A stretch of DNA of 64,000 bases from positions 45,630 to 109,629 of the forward strand of contig NW_025861053.1 in the NCBI RefSeq assembly GCF_002878395.1. Direction: 5' to 3'. The DNA comes from Capsicum annuum (lineage: Eukaryota; Streptophyta; Magnoliopsida; Solanales; Solanaceae). Below the pieces are notes generated by a model. The model saw only the letters and a list, made by a program, of their open reading frames with translations, was not told the origin of the DNA and did no database searches. Below, piece after piece: positions 24,910 through 36,950 of this stretch; position 1 is the first letter of the stretch; each line of letters starts with the position of its first letter. The position numbers and the translations under genes are program-made.

Positions 24910-26547
24910 GGGGTTATGAATAGGGATACTCTTTTCATCTTTGTGCCCAAAAACTAGCTTTAAAAGTTGAATTTACATGAAATTTGATTAGGGTCCATAC
25001 CCAATTATCATTACTTGAAGTTTATGAAGTTACAAGTGATTTAAGTGTTGAAATGCATATCTACTTACATGTTTATGCGTGAGACTTGATTTCACCTAAT
25101 AAAAATTGAATTTCATTATCTTGACTAGAATTGTTAAAGTACTTCAAGATTATCATTATTGAGCATGAAGTTTGTTGTGATTTGATATGATTTTCAAGCA
25201 CGGGCTATAGGCTCTAAGTTTAAGCCTTGATATTTCAAGAAAGATGATGTTTAAGTATTCCTTGATAAGTATGTATTCATATTTTAAGCAATATTTGATC
25301 TTTTGATCCTCAGCTAAGATATGGAATCTACACAGATTATTTTTTATTTCAGTTTAAAATAGATTGATGTATAACCAATTTTCATTAGAAACGCTTATCC
25401 TATTTTAAGGTGGATTTTCTACAAAATGAGCATATAAGTAAGGGATTAGTACTTAGCACCGAGTTGGGTATGTGTTCTAGTTTACATGCCCCAGAACTAT
25501 GAGCCAATGTAGGTATAGATTCAGATTATTCCCATTTATATGGTTCCAGATATAGATTATGATCACTCTGCTAAGGTTATATTCTTTGGCAAGAGTAAGA
25601 TACCTCTCCCCAATGTAAGGTTTCCCTTTTGGGTAGCTAGATGTTGGACACTATGATAGATCATATAGTGTATGTCAGTTAGAAAAACCTCCCTAAGTCT
25701 TAAGACAGAATAACAGAATAGCTTTTAAAAACTAAGTGTAAAGGCTCAAAATTTATTTCCGATATAGTTTTACATAAGACATTAGCTATGAGATTTTAGT
25801 TTTTAGTTTATAGATTTATAGGTAAGTCCTTTTTACACTTAGCCTGCGTGATTTGAAAATAGACATAACTTTGGTCCTACTTATTCCACTAATAGAAAGA
25901 TTTATACAGTATGATTTATTATTCATGATTTATGATTTTCAGATTTCAATTATTCAAGCTCAAGGTGAGTCATTTACACTTAGCATTCATTATTCGAAAG
26001 TTTACATGAACATTCAGTTATTGTTTTAATTATGCATTTACCCCCATATACTCAGTACATTCCAAAAGTACTGATCGATATATATGTCTATTTGCTACAT
26101 TGTATCATAATGTAGATACCAGTTTTAGCACACACGCCATAATCAGACAGGTTGCAAATTTAATTCAGCAGGTCATGAGCCCTTATATTAAGGGTTCAAG
26201 TCAGTCTTAGATCTAGTAGCATTTTGTTTTCTTTATCCAGAGTCATATTGATTTGGGCTAGCTGGGGATAATGTCCCGACTACCTATAGTCAATACTAGT
26301 AGAGGCTTCATAGACAGTCAATAGAGTTGTGTATTTTTTTCAATTTTGTTTGTACAACTAGAGTTGTAATCATTTTAATAGTTTTGTTTTGAAAATGGTT
26401 AGCTAAATACATTTCTTTCGCTTATTACTTCTAGTTTTATGTATTTAAATTAGTTACTCATAAGTTATGATAGCATAAGGGTTAGCTTGGGATTACTTGT
26501 GGTCCTAAGAACCATGTGACATCTAGGGGCAGTCTCGGGGAGTTACA

Positions 26548-27000
26548 TCTTCCCTCGACTCCTGAGTAAAGAAGCAATCCAGAAAAACACTTGAGAAAGT
26601 CTATCATAAGGACAACTCCTCAACATCCCTCTTTACCTCATCCCACTCCTTGTACCACTGGTACGCAAGATCCTTGAGCTGATAAGCTACAAAATTCACC
26701 CCTTCTATATTCGTGGCATGCATCACCTTGAATATTTTTTCTATTTCATCCAAGAAACCCTGTGGATCCTTCTTTACCTTTATTCTTGTAAAAGTTGGAG
26801 GATTCATCTTCATAAACTGGCCAATTCTTATGGCTTAAGCAGATGAAACACCAAAAACATCCCACTTAGCCTGAGTAGTAACTAACTGAGCAATAGTATG
26901 AATGCACTGACAAAATTCTACATTCATCACCTCACCCTGAAGAGGACTAGTAGTAATCGGAGAAACTCTAAAAATATCAGGGATTATACCTCTAGATCGA
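26548..27000 (-). pseudogene. Element Z gag fragment
   Basis: The open piece 26604-26813 reads KMNPPTFTRIKVKKDPQGFL, then a region ending in YQLKDLAYQWYKEW, the conserved retrotransposon-gag core (PF03732-type). The frame continues in degraded form to 26548 (FLDCFFTQESRE), where the A-family LTR cuts it off, and upstream to about 27000. No pol of Z remains in the window. Confidence 0.8.
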
Positions 27001-27233
27001 GTATAGATCCCTTACATCCAGATCATCAAGGCATAATGTAAAAACCAAATAAACCCAGATTAGAAAGGATCAAGATTAGAAAAGACCTTGCATCTTGAAA
27101 TAAAATGCAAAGAAAGTGAAACATTACTAAATGCCTTGTAGCCTCTCCCTTATGAGTGTGGCATTCTACACACCTCTAAAAGAGACTCTACCAGACTTAT
27201 CTTTGTGAACTCTTCATTGACCATGAACCTAAA

Positions 27234-27245
27234 GCTCTGATACCA
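27234..27245 (-). other. Element Z primer-binding site
   Basis: The minus strand reads TGGTATCAGAGC, exact initiator-Met complement, after the LTR end GGGTCATGTCA. Confidence 0.9.
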
Positions 27246-27248
27246 ACT

Positions 27249-27423
27249 TGACATGACCCTATCGGGGGCCTTATCGTAATGATAATCACAAGTCCAACCA
27301 GGATCGAGGACCACCCCTACCCAACCTAATCATCTAATGTGTACCCTGAGTTGGATGAATTCTGAACATATAACAAGATAGCATATAATTATCCAAATCC
27401 AGACATGGGGATAGGTTTATAAC
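27249..27423 (-). mobile_element. Element Z 5' LTR, 3'-terminal 175 bp
   Basis: Ends GTCATGTCA beside the PBS. Interrupted at 27423 by element G; the rest is at 55512-57859. Confidence 0.8.
27419..27423 (+). repeat. Target-site duplication of element G (left)
   Basis: ATAAC, facing ATAAT at 55507-55511 after the right LTR; one transition apart. Confidence 0.7.
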
Positions 27424-28140
27424 TATAATACCCCGTATTTCCCTAGCTTAATTTAACCCTAAGTATATGATTATTTCTATATAAAATTTTCAAAATTTTG
27501 AAGTTTAAGACTTTCCACTGTATAGAAAATTCAGTCATCTTTCCAACAATATAAAATTTTTCCAAATGTGATACCCGGTGAAGAGTTATAGTAATTTTTG
27601 TAAAATAGTATGTGAAATGGTGCAACACCGCGTTCCACCATGGGTCCAAATGGAAATCGTCAAATTCCAGTTTTCCATGGTAATAAGACCACATCACGGA
27701 GAAATGCTAGTTCCAAATTGGCATTTTCCAGTGAAGTTCCGCGATAACGGCCCAACCTGCCAGTGCTATTTTTCAGGATTGTCCTTTTCCAGTAAGGCTC
27801 TGTGATACCTCCACATCGTGCCAAGTGATTTCACATTTGTCCATTTTTGTACAGTGTCAGCCAAGTTACAGTGGCTCACCATGATGCCACCGCATCGTGG
27901 TGAAGGCCAAACTCGGGATTCCAGTGATGAAATTTAATTTCTTTCTAGGGGTAAATTGGTTTATTTCCATGACCCAAATCAATATTAAACACGTAATTAA
28001 CCTCTTAATAGCCTGATTATGTTAGTATTCACTAAATTTCACTCAAATTAAATCATTTTCTCTCAAAAGGCAAAACTCTAGCCTTCAAGAGTCAAGAACA
28101 ATTCACAAGAATTCCACGAAGAACATTCAAGAATTAATCT

Positions 28141-28152
28141 TCTCAGGTATGT
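28141..28152 (+). promoter_or_regulatory. Splice-donor-like motif in G 5' LTR
   Basis: TCTCAG|GTATGT, first intron base 28147, 723 bp from the LTR start. The right LTR has TCTTAG|GTATTA at 53741, a decayed version. Confidence 0.5.
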
Positions 28153-28974
28153 TAGGTATTTATTCATGGGTCCCTTTTACCCATGGAGTTCAAGAACCTC
28201 TTTTTAAAATACAAGTTGTAGATTTCATGAATTTCATGCTTGAATTGGATTGTATCATGATTATAATATTGTTTAGGTTTCATTCCATGATTAATTATAA
28301 TTTTTATGAAATTAAAATAGTATGGATGGTGAATTATATGATTTGCATGTTAAACCCTTGAAATTATAATTGATTATTATATCTATGATGTTCATGTGTT
28401 GATTATTACTATGTGAAACAATCATGCTCCCCAAGTGTTTGATAAAATACCTATGTGAATTGAATAGTGAAATCATGACATGTCATTATGTGGTCCCATT
28501 CATGTACAAGTTTATGTATATTAAGTATTTGACAAAATGTCTAAATGAGTGCATTGTCGACATGTAACTATTGTTAAGCTATAAAGATCATGCCCTGCTT
28601 TACTTTCAATGCTATCGAGTCCTGGGGTATTCAATACCCGAAAATTTAGTTGTTGACCTAGAACTATAGTAGTTACAGAATGGTATCAGTAATGTCACAA
28701 ATAGTAGTACTTAATCAGTTACTAAACTCAGTGAAACTCAGTTCAGTTAAATAATCAGTGTCATTCAGTTGGGAGTAGGATTCAGCACCGATCGAACCCA
28801 AGGATAGGGGCTTTCCTGTCAGTAGAGGATGTAGTCCTTAGTAGCAGTCCTTGTGTTCTAGAACTATATAGCCAGCGTAGGTTAAGATATCAACTTGCCA
28901 GTTGAGGGTTGATAAGGTGTTTACCTGCCAGTTGAGGATAATACCATTCTCATCAGGGAACCTGCCAATGGAGG

Positions 28975-28979
28975 GTGAC
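28975..28979 (+). repeat. Target-site duplication of element D (left)
   Basis: GTGAC, repeated at 36063-36067. The uninterrupted right LTR of G carries it once, near 54570. Confidence 0.9.
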
Positions 28980-30453
28980 AGTAATACCCTAAATTTTCTA
29001 GCAAAACACCATCATTTGGACCTTTAGCGCATCGCTGATCAGTATAAATTTCCAATTGTCCCATTCCAGAGGCCCTCCGGGATCTTAGAGTATCGCAAAA
29101 AGGGTCAATTTTATATTTGTCAATTTCCAGAGGTCCAGCGCGATAAAGGCTCGTCGTGCCATAAGCCAAAATAGAATTTCTAAAGAGCATCGTGATAGCA
29201 CTATGTCGCGAAGGTTCCCAATTTCCCATTTGCCAGTTTCCAATGAGCCACCACTATAGTGGCGCGTTACAGTGGCCCATTAAATCGGGACCCCAATTCA
29301 ATATTTTTGTAGTTTTGTTTAGGGTTTTAAAGAGGGCATTTTTGACTTTTTCCCAGCCCCCAAAACCATCCAAACACAAGATTTGAGTTTATTACAAGCA
29401 TTTTATGATATATTCATCCAAATTTCTCTCAACCAAAACCCAAAGTTTCAAAAATAAACCTCAAGAATCCCAAGATTCCACCATTCTTTTCTCAAATTAA
29501 TTCAAGATTCCAAACACAAGAATTCCAAGAACCATCATTCAAGAGCACGAATAGAATCGTTAAAGCAAACTTGTTCATCTAGTTTATCATCCAAGGTATG
29601 TGGGGTTTGAACAACAATAAATATTTTGTTCTTATACCCAAAAACTTGAATATTATTAAATATTACATGATTTACAAGTTGGGGTCTATGCCCAAATTAT
29701 CTTGTTTTGAGTTTATGAAATTATAAGTAATTTAAGCTTTGGATTGCATGTCTATCTCACCTATTTATGCTTTGAATTGAAGATTTATATTATGAATTGT
29801 ACTTCCCCATTGCGAATTGATATTTTCAAGTGCTTTCAAGTTAATTGTCGAGAATTAAGCCTCATTATGATATTGTGATCATTCAAGTACATATGCTTTA
29901 AATCCAAGTATGAATTTTTATATTTCATGAAGAGTATATTATTATTATGCTTTAACAAGTAAGTATTCATATTTTAAAGAAATATTGATTATTTTGATTC
30001 TAAGATAAGATAGGAATCCACATTATTTATACAATTTATGATTTAAAGCAAAGGGAAGCATAATTGGTTTTAATTATGAACACTTATGCTATTTTTAAGG
30101 TGGATTTTCTAAAAGTTCTGAGCAATAAGTATGGGAGTAGTATTTAGCACCAAGTTAGGTATGATTCCAAGGTCTCATGCCCTAAAATTAAGAGCCACCA
30201 TAGTTTTTGAGTGCCCATAGTGAGCTAAGAAAGTGATCACTTAAGTTAAGGTTCTATTCTGATGGAAAGGGTAGAAAAACTCTCCCCAACGTGGGCAACA
30301 CGTTGAACTCCATGCCAGATCGCATGGTTTATGTCAGTTAGAAGAAGCTCCCAAGGTCCCTAAGTCCCAAAGTTCCAAAATTTCTAAAGCTCCTAAATTT
30401 CTATGTCCTAACAGAATAGAATAACAGAAAAACTTTTAGAAAACTATGTGTAG
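28980..30453 (+). repeat. D left LTR (3'-truncated)
   Basis: Begins AGTAATACCC (expected TGTAATACCC). Collinear with 33831-35285. Contains GCGCGATA/GCATCGC repeats at 29020-29275, among them CCACTATAGTGG (29251-29262), and the donor-like CCAAG|GTATGT at 29596. Breaks into antisense integrase at 30453. Confidence 0.85.
29591..29602 (+). promoter_or_regulatory. Splice-donor-like motif in D left LTR
   Basis: CCAAG|GTATGT, first intron base 29596; the right LTR keeps the identical motif at 34453. Confidence 0.5.
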
Positions 30454-33400
30454 AGAGGCCCAAGTAAAAAGACCCCTCCCACTTCAAACCAACCTATGGG
30501 TGATCTACATCTCCTCCCATAAAGAGCTTCAAATGAGGCCAGCTAGATGCTATAATGATAACTATTATTATAAGCAAACTCAATCAATGGCAAATGCTCA
30601 TCCCAACTACCTTTAAAATCAAGAGTACATGCCCTCATCATATCTTCTGGAGTTTGGATGGTTATCTCCACCTGACCATCTATATGAGGGTGGAAAGCGA
30701 AGCTAAGATGACCTTGGGTACTAAGACCCTTCTAAAAGGCTCTCCAAAACTGGGAAGTAAACTAAGTACCCCTATCGAAGATGATAGACAAGGGAACTTC
30801 ATGCAACCTAACTAACTCTTAAATATACAATTTAGAATAATCCTTATCTATATAGGACATATCCACTAGAAAGAAATGCACTAACTTAGTCAACCTATCT
30901 ATAATCACTCAAACCAAATCATAATGACGATGCAAACGTGGCAACCCAATCGGAAAATCCATATTTATCCCTTCCTACTTCCAATTGGGGATAACAAACT
31001 CTTGCAATGTACTACCATGCCTATGTTGCTCTACTTTAACTTATTGACAAGTTGCACACTTTGCTACAAACTCTGGTATATCCTTCTTTATACCATTCCA
31101 CCAATAGATTTCCCGCAAATTATGGTACATCTTAGTAGTGCCTGGATGAATGTAATATCGTGCACCATGCGCCTCAGCCATAATGCTTAGTCTCAACTCA
31201 TCAACGCAAGAAATACACAGTCTGCTCTTGTATCTCAACACGCCATTTCCCCCTTGGAAGAAAACCTCTACCTTTTGGTCTCTAACGGACTCCTTCAGTT
31301 TGACCAAACTAGGATCCATATCTAGTTTCTCCTTTACTTTTGAAACTTGGGAAGATTTGAAACTGCTCTGAACCCAAACATTCCCTTCAGCTGAACCAAT
31401 CAATCTAACACCCAATCTAGCCAAACAATGAACTTCTCAAGCTAACTCTTTCTTATCTTTCTCCGCATGGGCATCTGCCACTTCATTGGCCTTGGCCGAA
31501 TGATATAACATGCTCATATCAGAGTTTTTTAGCAACTCTAACCATCTTCACTGATGGAGATTCAACCCCCTCTAAGTAAATACATACTGTAAGCTTTTGT
31601 GATCCATTAATACATCAACATGAACACCATACAGATATTGTCTCCAGATTTTCTAAGCAAAAACCACAGCAGCTAATTCAAGATCAAGGGTTAGGTAATT
31701 CTTTTCATGAGGCTTTAACTGTCTAAAGGCGTTGGCTATAACCTTACCTCTCTGCATCAACACATAATCTAAGCCTACTCTAGAGGCATTACAATACAAC
31801 ACAAAACCATCTGTACCATCGGGTAATGCAAACACTGGCGTTGAAATGAGTCGAGTCTTAAACTCCTAAAAACTCTTCTCGCAGAAATCTGACCATAGGA
31901 ACTTAACTTTTTTTTGGGTTAGTCTAGACATAGGGGATGCAACAAATGAGAAACCTTCAACAAAATGGTGGTAATCACTAGTTACACCCAAAAAATTTCT
32001 AATGTCTGACGAAGAGCTAGGTCTAGGACAATTTCTTATAGCTTCTATCTTTTGGGGATCAACTCTAATACCCTCGGTAGAAATAATATGACTGAAAGTG
32101 GCTACTGATCTTAGCCAAAACTCACACTTTCTAAATTTGGTAAAAAATTGGTGATCTCTAAGAGTTTGCAAGACTACTCTAAGATGGTCTAGATGGTCAT
32201 CCTAACTACGAAAGTACACAAGAATATCATTTATAAATACTATAAAAAAAAATATCTAGAAACTATTTGAACACTCAATTCATGAGGTCCTTGAAAGTTG
32301 TTGGGTTGTTGGTTAGCCTGAAAGACATGACTGAAAACTCAAAATGACCATAGCGGGTTCGAAGGCTGTCTTTAGAATATCATACTCCCTTACCTTAAGC
32401 TGATGATAGCCGGATCTAGGGTCTATCTTTGAGATATAACTAGCATCCTGTAATTGATCAAACAAGTCATAAATACTAGGAAGAGGGTATTTGTTCTTTA
32501 CTATGACCTTACTTAACTAACGATAGTCAATGCATATACGTAACCAACCATCTTTCTTTTGCACAAATAGGATGAGAGCGCCCCATGGAGAAACTCTAGG
32601 CCTTATGAAACCTTTATCTAAAAGATCTTTAAGTTGCTCTTTCAACCCCTTAAGTCCTGTATGGCCATATAATATGGAGGAATAAAAATAGGCTGAATAT
32701 TGGGAAGAAGGTCAATCCCGAATTCTATCCCTCTATCGGGAGGTACCCCTGGGCGATCTACTAGAAAAATATTGGGAAACTCATTAACTACTCTAACTAA
32801 CTGAATTGGTAGAGTCTCAGACTTAATGTCTTTAACTCAAACCAAATGGTAAATACAACCTTTGGAAATCAACTTTTTGGCTTTAAGATAAGATATAAAA
32901 TGACTCTTGGGAGACACTGAATTACCTGACCACTCAAAACTGGCTCATCTAAAAGTTGAAACTTAACCATACGGGTGAGATAATCTATTGTTGTATAGCA
33001 AGAATGGAGCCAATCCATACCAATATGAGGTCAAAATTAACCATATCTAGTTCTATTAAGTCTGCTAACATGACCTTATAAAGAAGAGTGATAGGACACT
33101 TTTTGTAAATCTATCTAACAACAACTGACTCGCCTACTAGAGTAGAAACTAAGAAAGGCTCAAGGATATTTTTAGAACTCATCACAAAATTCACAGCAAC
33201 TAACGGGGTCACATAAGAAAAACTCTGCCCAGGGTCTAGCAATACATAAACATTAAGGTTAAAAAGACGAAGCATACCAGTAACAACATCAGGGAAATAC
33301 TCCTACTCCTGATGGGATGGTAAAGCATAGAACCTGTTCTGGCACTGACTGCCAACAGTACTAGATGATGCGCCCTGAGAAAGGGCTGGGCGACCTAAAA

Positions 33401-33785
33401 AAGCGGGTGCACTATTATCCTGAGTCTGGGGATGAACATCTCTATTTCCCTATCTAGCATGCGGGCATTCCTTGATTCTGTAACCTTTCTATCAAAAACC
33501 ATAACAACCTTTCTAACCCAACAAATATTTACTTCCATGATTCTAACCACAATTAGGACATAGGGGTTGATTAGGCTTCTCACTCATACTACTCTGAGAT
33601 CACGACATAAAAGACTTACCCCATGTTCCTGCCTAATTTTAGGTGCAGGAGCACTGGCTGAAAAAGGTGCGAGCATAGATGACCGATTCTAAAATTGCAA
33701 TTGATTTGCTTCTTCATACCTATTCTCACCATAATCAAACTGCCCTATTTTCGCTCTTTTATTAAATCTCTCTCTACTTCACTTT
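30454..33785 (-). pseudogene. Antisense gag-pol relic inside D
   Basis: Read right to left: gag zinc-knuckle region (33785-33300), protease (33300-32800), RT (32640-31866), RNase H (31860-31440), integrase (31424-30454). The HHCC finger at 31041-31424 is intact (AHGARYYIHPG...KCATCQ). The RT active site near 32235 reads FINDILVYF (first Asp to Asn). RNase H at 31653-31835 reads LYCNASRVG (catalytic Asp to Asn). It lacks the gag N-terminus, the chromodomain tail, the PPT and both LTRs of its own, and several stops break it. Confidence 0.82.
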
Positions 33786-33830
33786 CCAATGATATAAGAT
33801 TTGTCTAAATCTGATAGTCGGGAAAGAAGT

Positions 33831-36062
33831 TGTGAATATTTTAAGTTTCTATCGCAAAACACCATCATTTAGACCCTTAGCACATCACGAATCAGTGTAA
33901 ATTCCCAATTGTCCTATTCAAGTGGCCCTCTACGATCTTGGCGTATCACAGAGAGGGTCAATTTAAAATTTGTCAATTTTTATAGGTCCAGCGCGATAAT
34001 GGCGCATCGCACCATGAGCTAAAATGGCATTTCTATAGAGCATCGCGCTAGCTCCGCATTGCGGAGTTCCCCAATTTCCCATTCATCAATTTCAAGTGAG
34101 CCACTGCGATAGTGGTGCATCGCGGTGGTCCATTAAATCGGGACCCTAGTTCATTTTTTCAGTTTTATTTAGGGGTTTAAAGAGGGTATTTTGGGCTTTT
34201 TCCAAGCCCTCAAAACCGTCTAAACACAAAATTTGAGTCTATTACAAGCATCTTATAATATATTCATTAAAAATTCTCTCAACCAAAACCCAAAGTTTCA
34301 ACAATAAACCTCAAGAATCCCAAGATTTCACCACTCTTTTCCCAAATTAATTCAAGATTCAATATTCCCAACAAAAGAATTCCAAGCACCATCATTCAAG
34401 AGCACGAATAGAATCTTTAAAGAAAACTTGTTCATCTAGTTCTTCATCCAAGGTATGTGGGATTTGAACAAGAACAAATCTTTTGATCTTGTGCCCAAAA
34501 ACCTGAATTTTTATTAAAGATTACATGATTTGCAAGTTGGGGTTTATGCCCAAATTATCATGTGTTGAGTTTATAAATTATTAGTAATTTAAGCCTTGGA
34601 TTGCATGTCTATCTCACCTATTTATGCTTTGAACTGAGGATTTATATTATGAATTGTACTTCCCCATTGTGAATTTATATTTTCAAGTGAATTCAAGTTA
34701 ATTGTTGAGAATCAAGCCTCATAATGATATTGTGATCATTCAAGTACATGTGCTTTAAATCCAAGTATGAATTTTTATATTTCATGAAGAGTATATTATT
34801 AACATGATTTAATAAGTAAGTATTAATATTTTAAAGAAAGATTGATTCTTTTGATTCTAAGATAAGATAGGAATCCACATTATTTATACAATTTATGATT
34901 TAAAGCAAAGGAAAACATAATTGGTTTAATTACGAGCCCTTAAATAAATTTTAAGGTGGATTTCCTAAATGTTCTGAGCAATAAGTATAGAAGTAGCATG
35001 TAGCACTGAGTTGGGTATGATTCCAAGGTCTCATGCCCCAAAACTATGAGCCACCGTAGGTTTAGAGCACCTATAGTGGGCTAAGAAAGTGATCACTTAT
35101 GTTAAGGTTCTATTCCGATGGAAAGATGTTGGACTCCATGCTAGCTCACATGGTTTATGTTGGTTAGAAGAAGCTCCCGAGGTCCCTAAGTCCCAAAGTC
35201 CCTAAATTTCTAAAGCTCCTAAATTTCTATGTCCTAACAGAAAAGAATAACAAAAAATCTATTAGAAAACTAGGTGTAGAAACTCACAAGATTTTTCTCT
35301 AATTATGCTTTCAGAAAGTTATTAGTTTCAGATTTCAGACTTTGATGTGAGCTCTCCCTACACTTAGACAGTATGACCTAAAGAGAATGTTTAAGTATAG
35401 TTGTTAGAACTAAACATTATGGATCACTAGTTTTATAAAGTTTGAATTATTATACATGATTTTATATTTCGGTTTTTTAGACACTCCAGATTATGTGAGT
35501 CATTCTCGTTTAGCATACATCGTTCTTCTTTCATAAAGTATAATGATGTTTTACTTCTGCATTACACCCCAATATACTTAGTGCATCCTCAAAGTACTGA
35601 TTCACATATACGTCTATGTGTTGCATTGTCTTATAATATACGCTCAGGTGCTTAGTTTCAACTATGTGAGTAGTTCAAGAATCTCTATCAATGCTCCCAC
35701 AGTTGGTGAGTCCTCATGACTCGAGGGCCTTCTTTTTTAGATTTCCAGCTTTTATAGTATTTGAATTGTCATTTTAAATTTAGTCCAAGTAAGTTGAGGG
35801 TCTGTCCCAATGGCTCTCTAGTTCTTTATTAGTAGTAGAGGCTTGTCGAACTATGAGTTTATTTATAGACTTTCATTATATTTTAAACAGATAGTTTCTA
35901 CAGTTTATTCAGTTCAGTTTTGGTATCATAATGCATTATTTCTTAACTAAATAATCTTAAGGTGATGTTCATACCTAGTAGCAGGCTCAAAGGGTTAGCT
36001 TGGGGTTACTTAGAGACTTTAGCACCGTGTGACGTCTTAGGATTAGATTTCAGGACGTTACA
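33831..36062 (+). repeat. D right LTR
   Basis: 2232 bp, begins TGTGAATATT and ends GGACGTTACA. Palindromic repeats lie at 33880-34135 (GCGCGATAATGGCGCATCGC). It is followed by the GTGAC duplication, which fixes the element end. Confidence 0.88.
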
Positions 36063-36067
36063 GTGAC
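36063..36067 (+). repeat. Target-site duplication of element D (right)
   Basis: GTGAC after the D LTR end GTTACA, then CCTTAGTCC continues the G LTR. Confidence 0.9.
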
Positions 36068-36950
36068 CCTTAGTCCTTCAGTATGACATTCAGTGGATCA
36101 ATATAGCCAGTGTCTGTACCCATGGTATGGCACTGATACCCTTCCAATTGGGGTTACAGGTTGGACCCCTATCTATTCAGAGAGGGGCATGTCGGTTAGA
36201 TGATTACCTCCCACAGTTTCAATTTCAGTCTAGGTGTAGAACTTATATCAGTTGTACAGAATCATGACTGTCAAAAATAGTTACTCAGCTATCAGTAATT
36301 TAGTTATCAAAATTCTTATATATTAGTACTTCAATTTTCAAAAATCAGTACTCAATTTTATTACAAATCTTAGATACAGTATATATGTATACGCACAGTA
36401 TTGTATACTCGGTGTTCACAGTAGCATCAGTCCTCTATGTACCCTTATTCAGTTATTCCATATCATTCAGTCAGTTACTGTTCATGTATACGAACCCTTG
36501 CATTCAGCCTTACCTCATCTAGCATACCAGTATATTCCTAAGTATTGATGCATATTCTTTATTTGTGCTATGATGTCTCACATGATAGGTTTGAATGCTC
36601 CAATTCCTAACCACGCTTAGACAGATTCAGTTAGCAGTAGCAGTTTTAGTAGTGAATCCTCATCCATCAAGGATGTTCTTTTATTGTATTATTATAGTAG
36701 ATTCATTATTTCAATAGTTGGAGTTAGTTGGCGGCTTGTCCCATTAACTCCATATTCATGCGGTTCAGTTAAAGGCTTTTAAGACTAGACCAGTTCAGAC
36801 AGTATTTAGTTTTGCAGAATATTATTATAGTTGTTATTCTTTATTAGTATTCTAGATTTTGAACCTTATGACATTTGAGCCTAACTTCCACATTATTTTA
36901 GTATTATTACTATTCAGTGCTTATAGCAAGTAATAGTCATGGGTTAGCTT
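36068..36950 (+). repeat. G 5' LTR, segment 2
   Basis: Collinear with about 54574-55447 of the right LTR. Ends GGGTTAGCTT, whose last five bases are duplicated by M2. Confidence 0.87.
36946..36950 (+). repeat. Target-site duplication of M2 (left)
   Basis: AGCTT, repeated at 47951-47955; the intact right LTR of G has it once in TTAGCTTGGGG (55441-55451). Confidence 0.92.

Larger units (their letters stand above)
24455..26547 (+). mobile_element. Second A-family LTR (5' end missing)
   Basis: Collinear with 1-1181 plus 9729-10184, ending GGGGAGTTACA at 26547. About 150-250 bp of LTR start appear lost where M1 abuts. It is the uninterrupted equivalent of the site into which B jumped (around 26078-26100). 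It could be the 3' LTR of element A or a separate copy; the final 25 bp differ considerably from 10160-10184. Confidence 0.8.
27424..28979 (+). repeat. G 5' LTR, segment 1
   Basis: Starts TATAATACCCC; collinear with 53020-54573. Holds GCGATAAC/GCATCG-type palindromic repeats (27580-27920) and the donor-like CTCAG|GTATGT at 28147. Ends in the GTGAC duplicated by D. Confidence 0.87.
28980..36062 (+). mobile_element. Element D: chimeric LTR element with antisense gag-pol
   Basis: Bounded by GTGAC duplications. Left: + strand LTR start to about 30453. Middle: 30454-33785, minus-strand integrase-to-gag sequence closest to M2. Then ~45 bp ending GGGAAAGAAG, and a complete + LTR (33831-36062). The left LTR lacks its last ~750 bp, and no PBS is seen. 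The gag-to-LTR junction recurs inside M2 at 41046-41093, so the chimera existed before one of these two copies arose. Confidence 0.8.

Noticed and set aside
28921..29229. 102-codon minus frame
   Set aside because: It spans the junction of the G LTR and the D insertion, so it cannot be a gene; antisense to LTR repeats.
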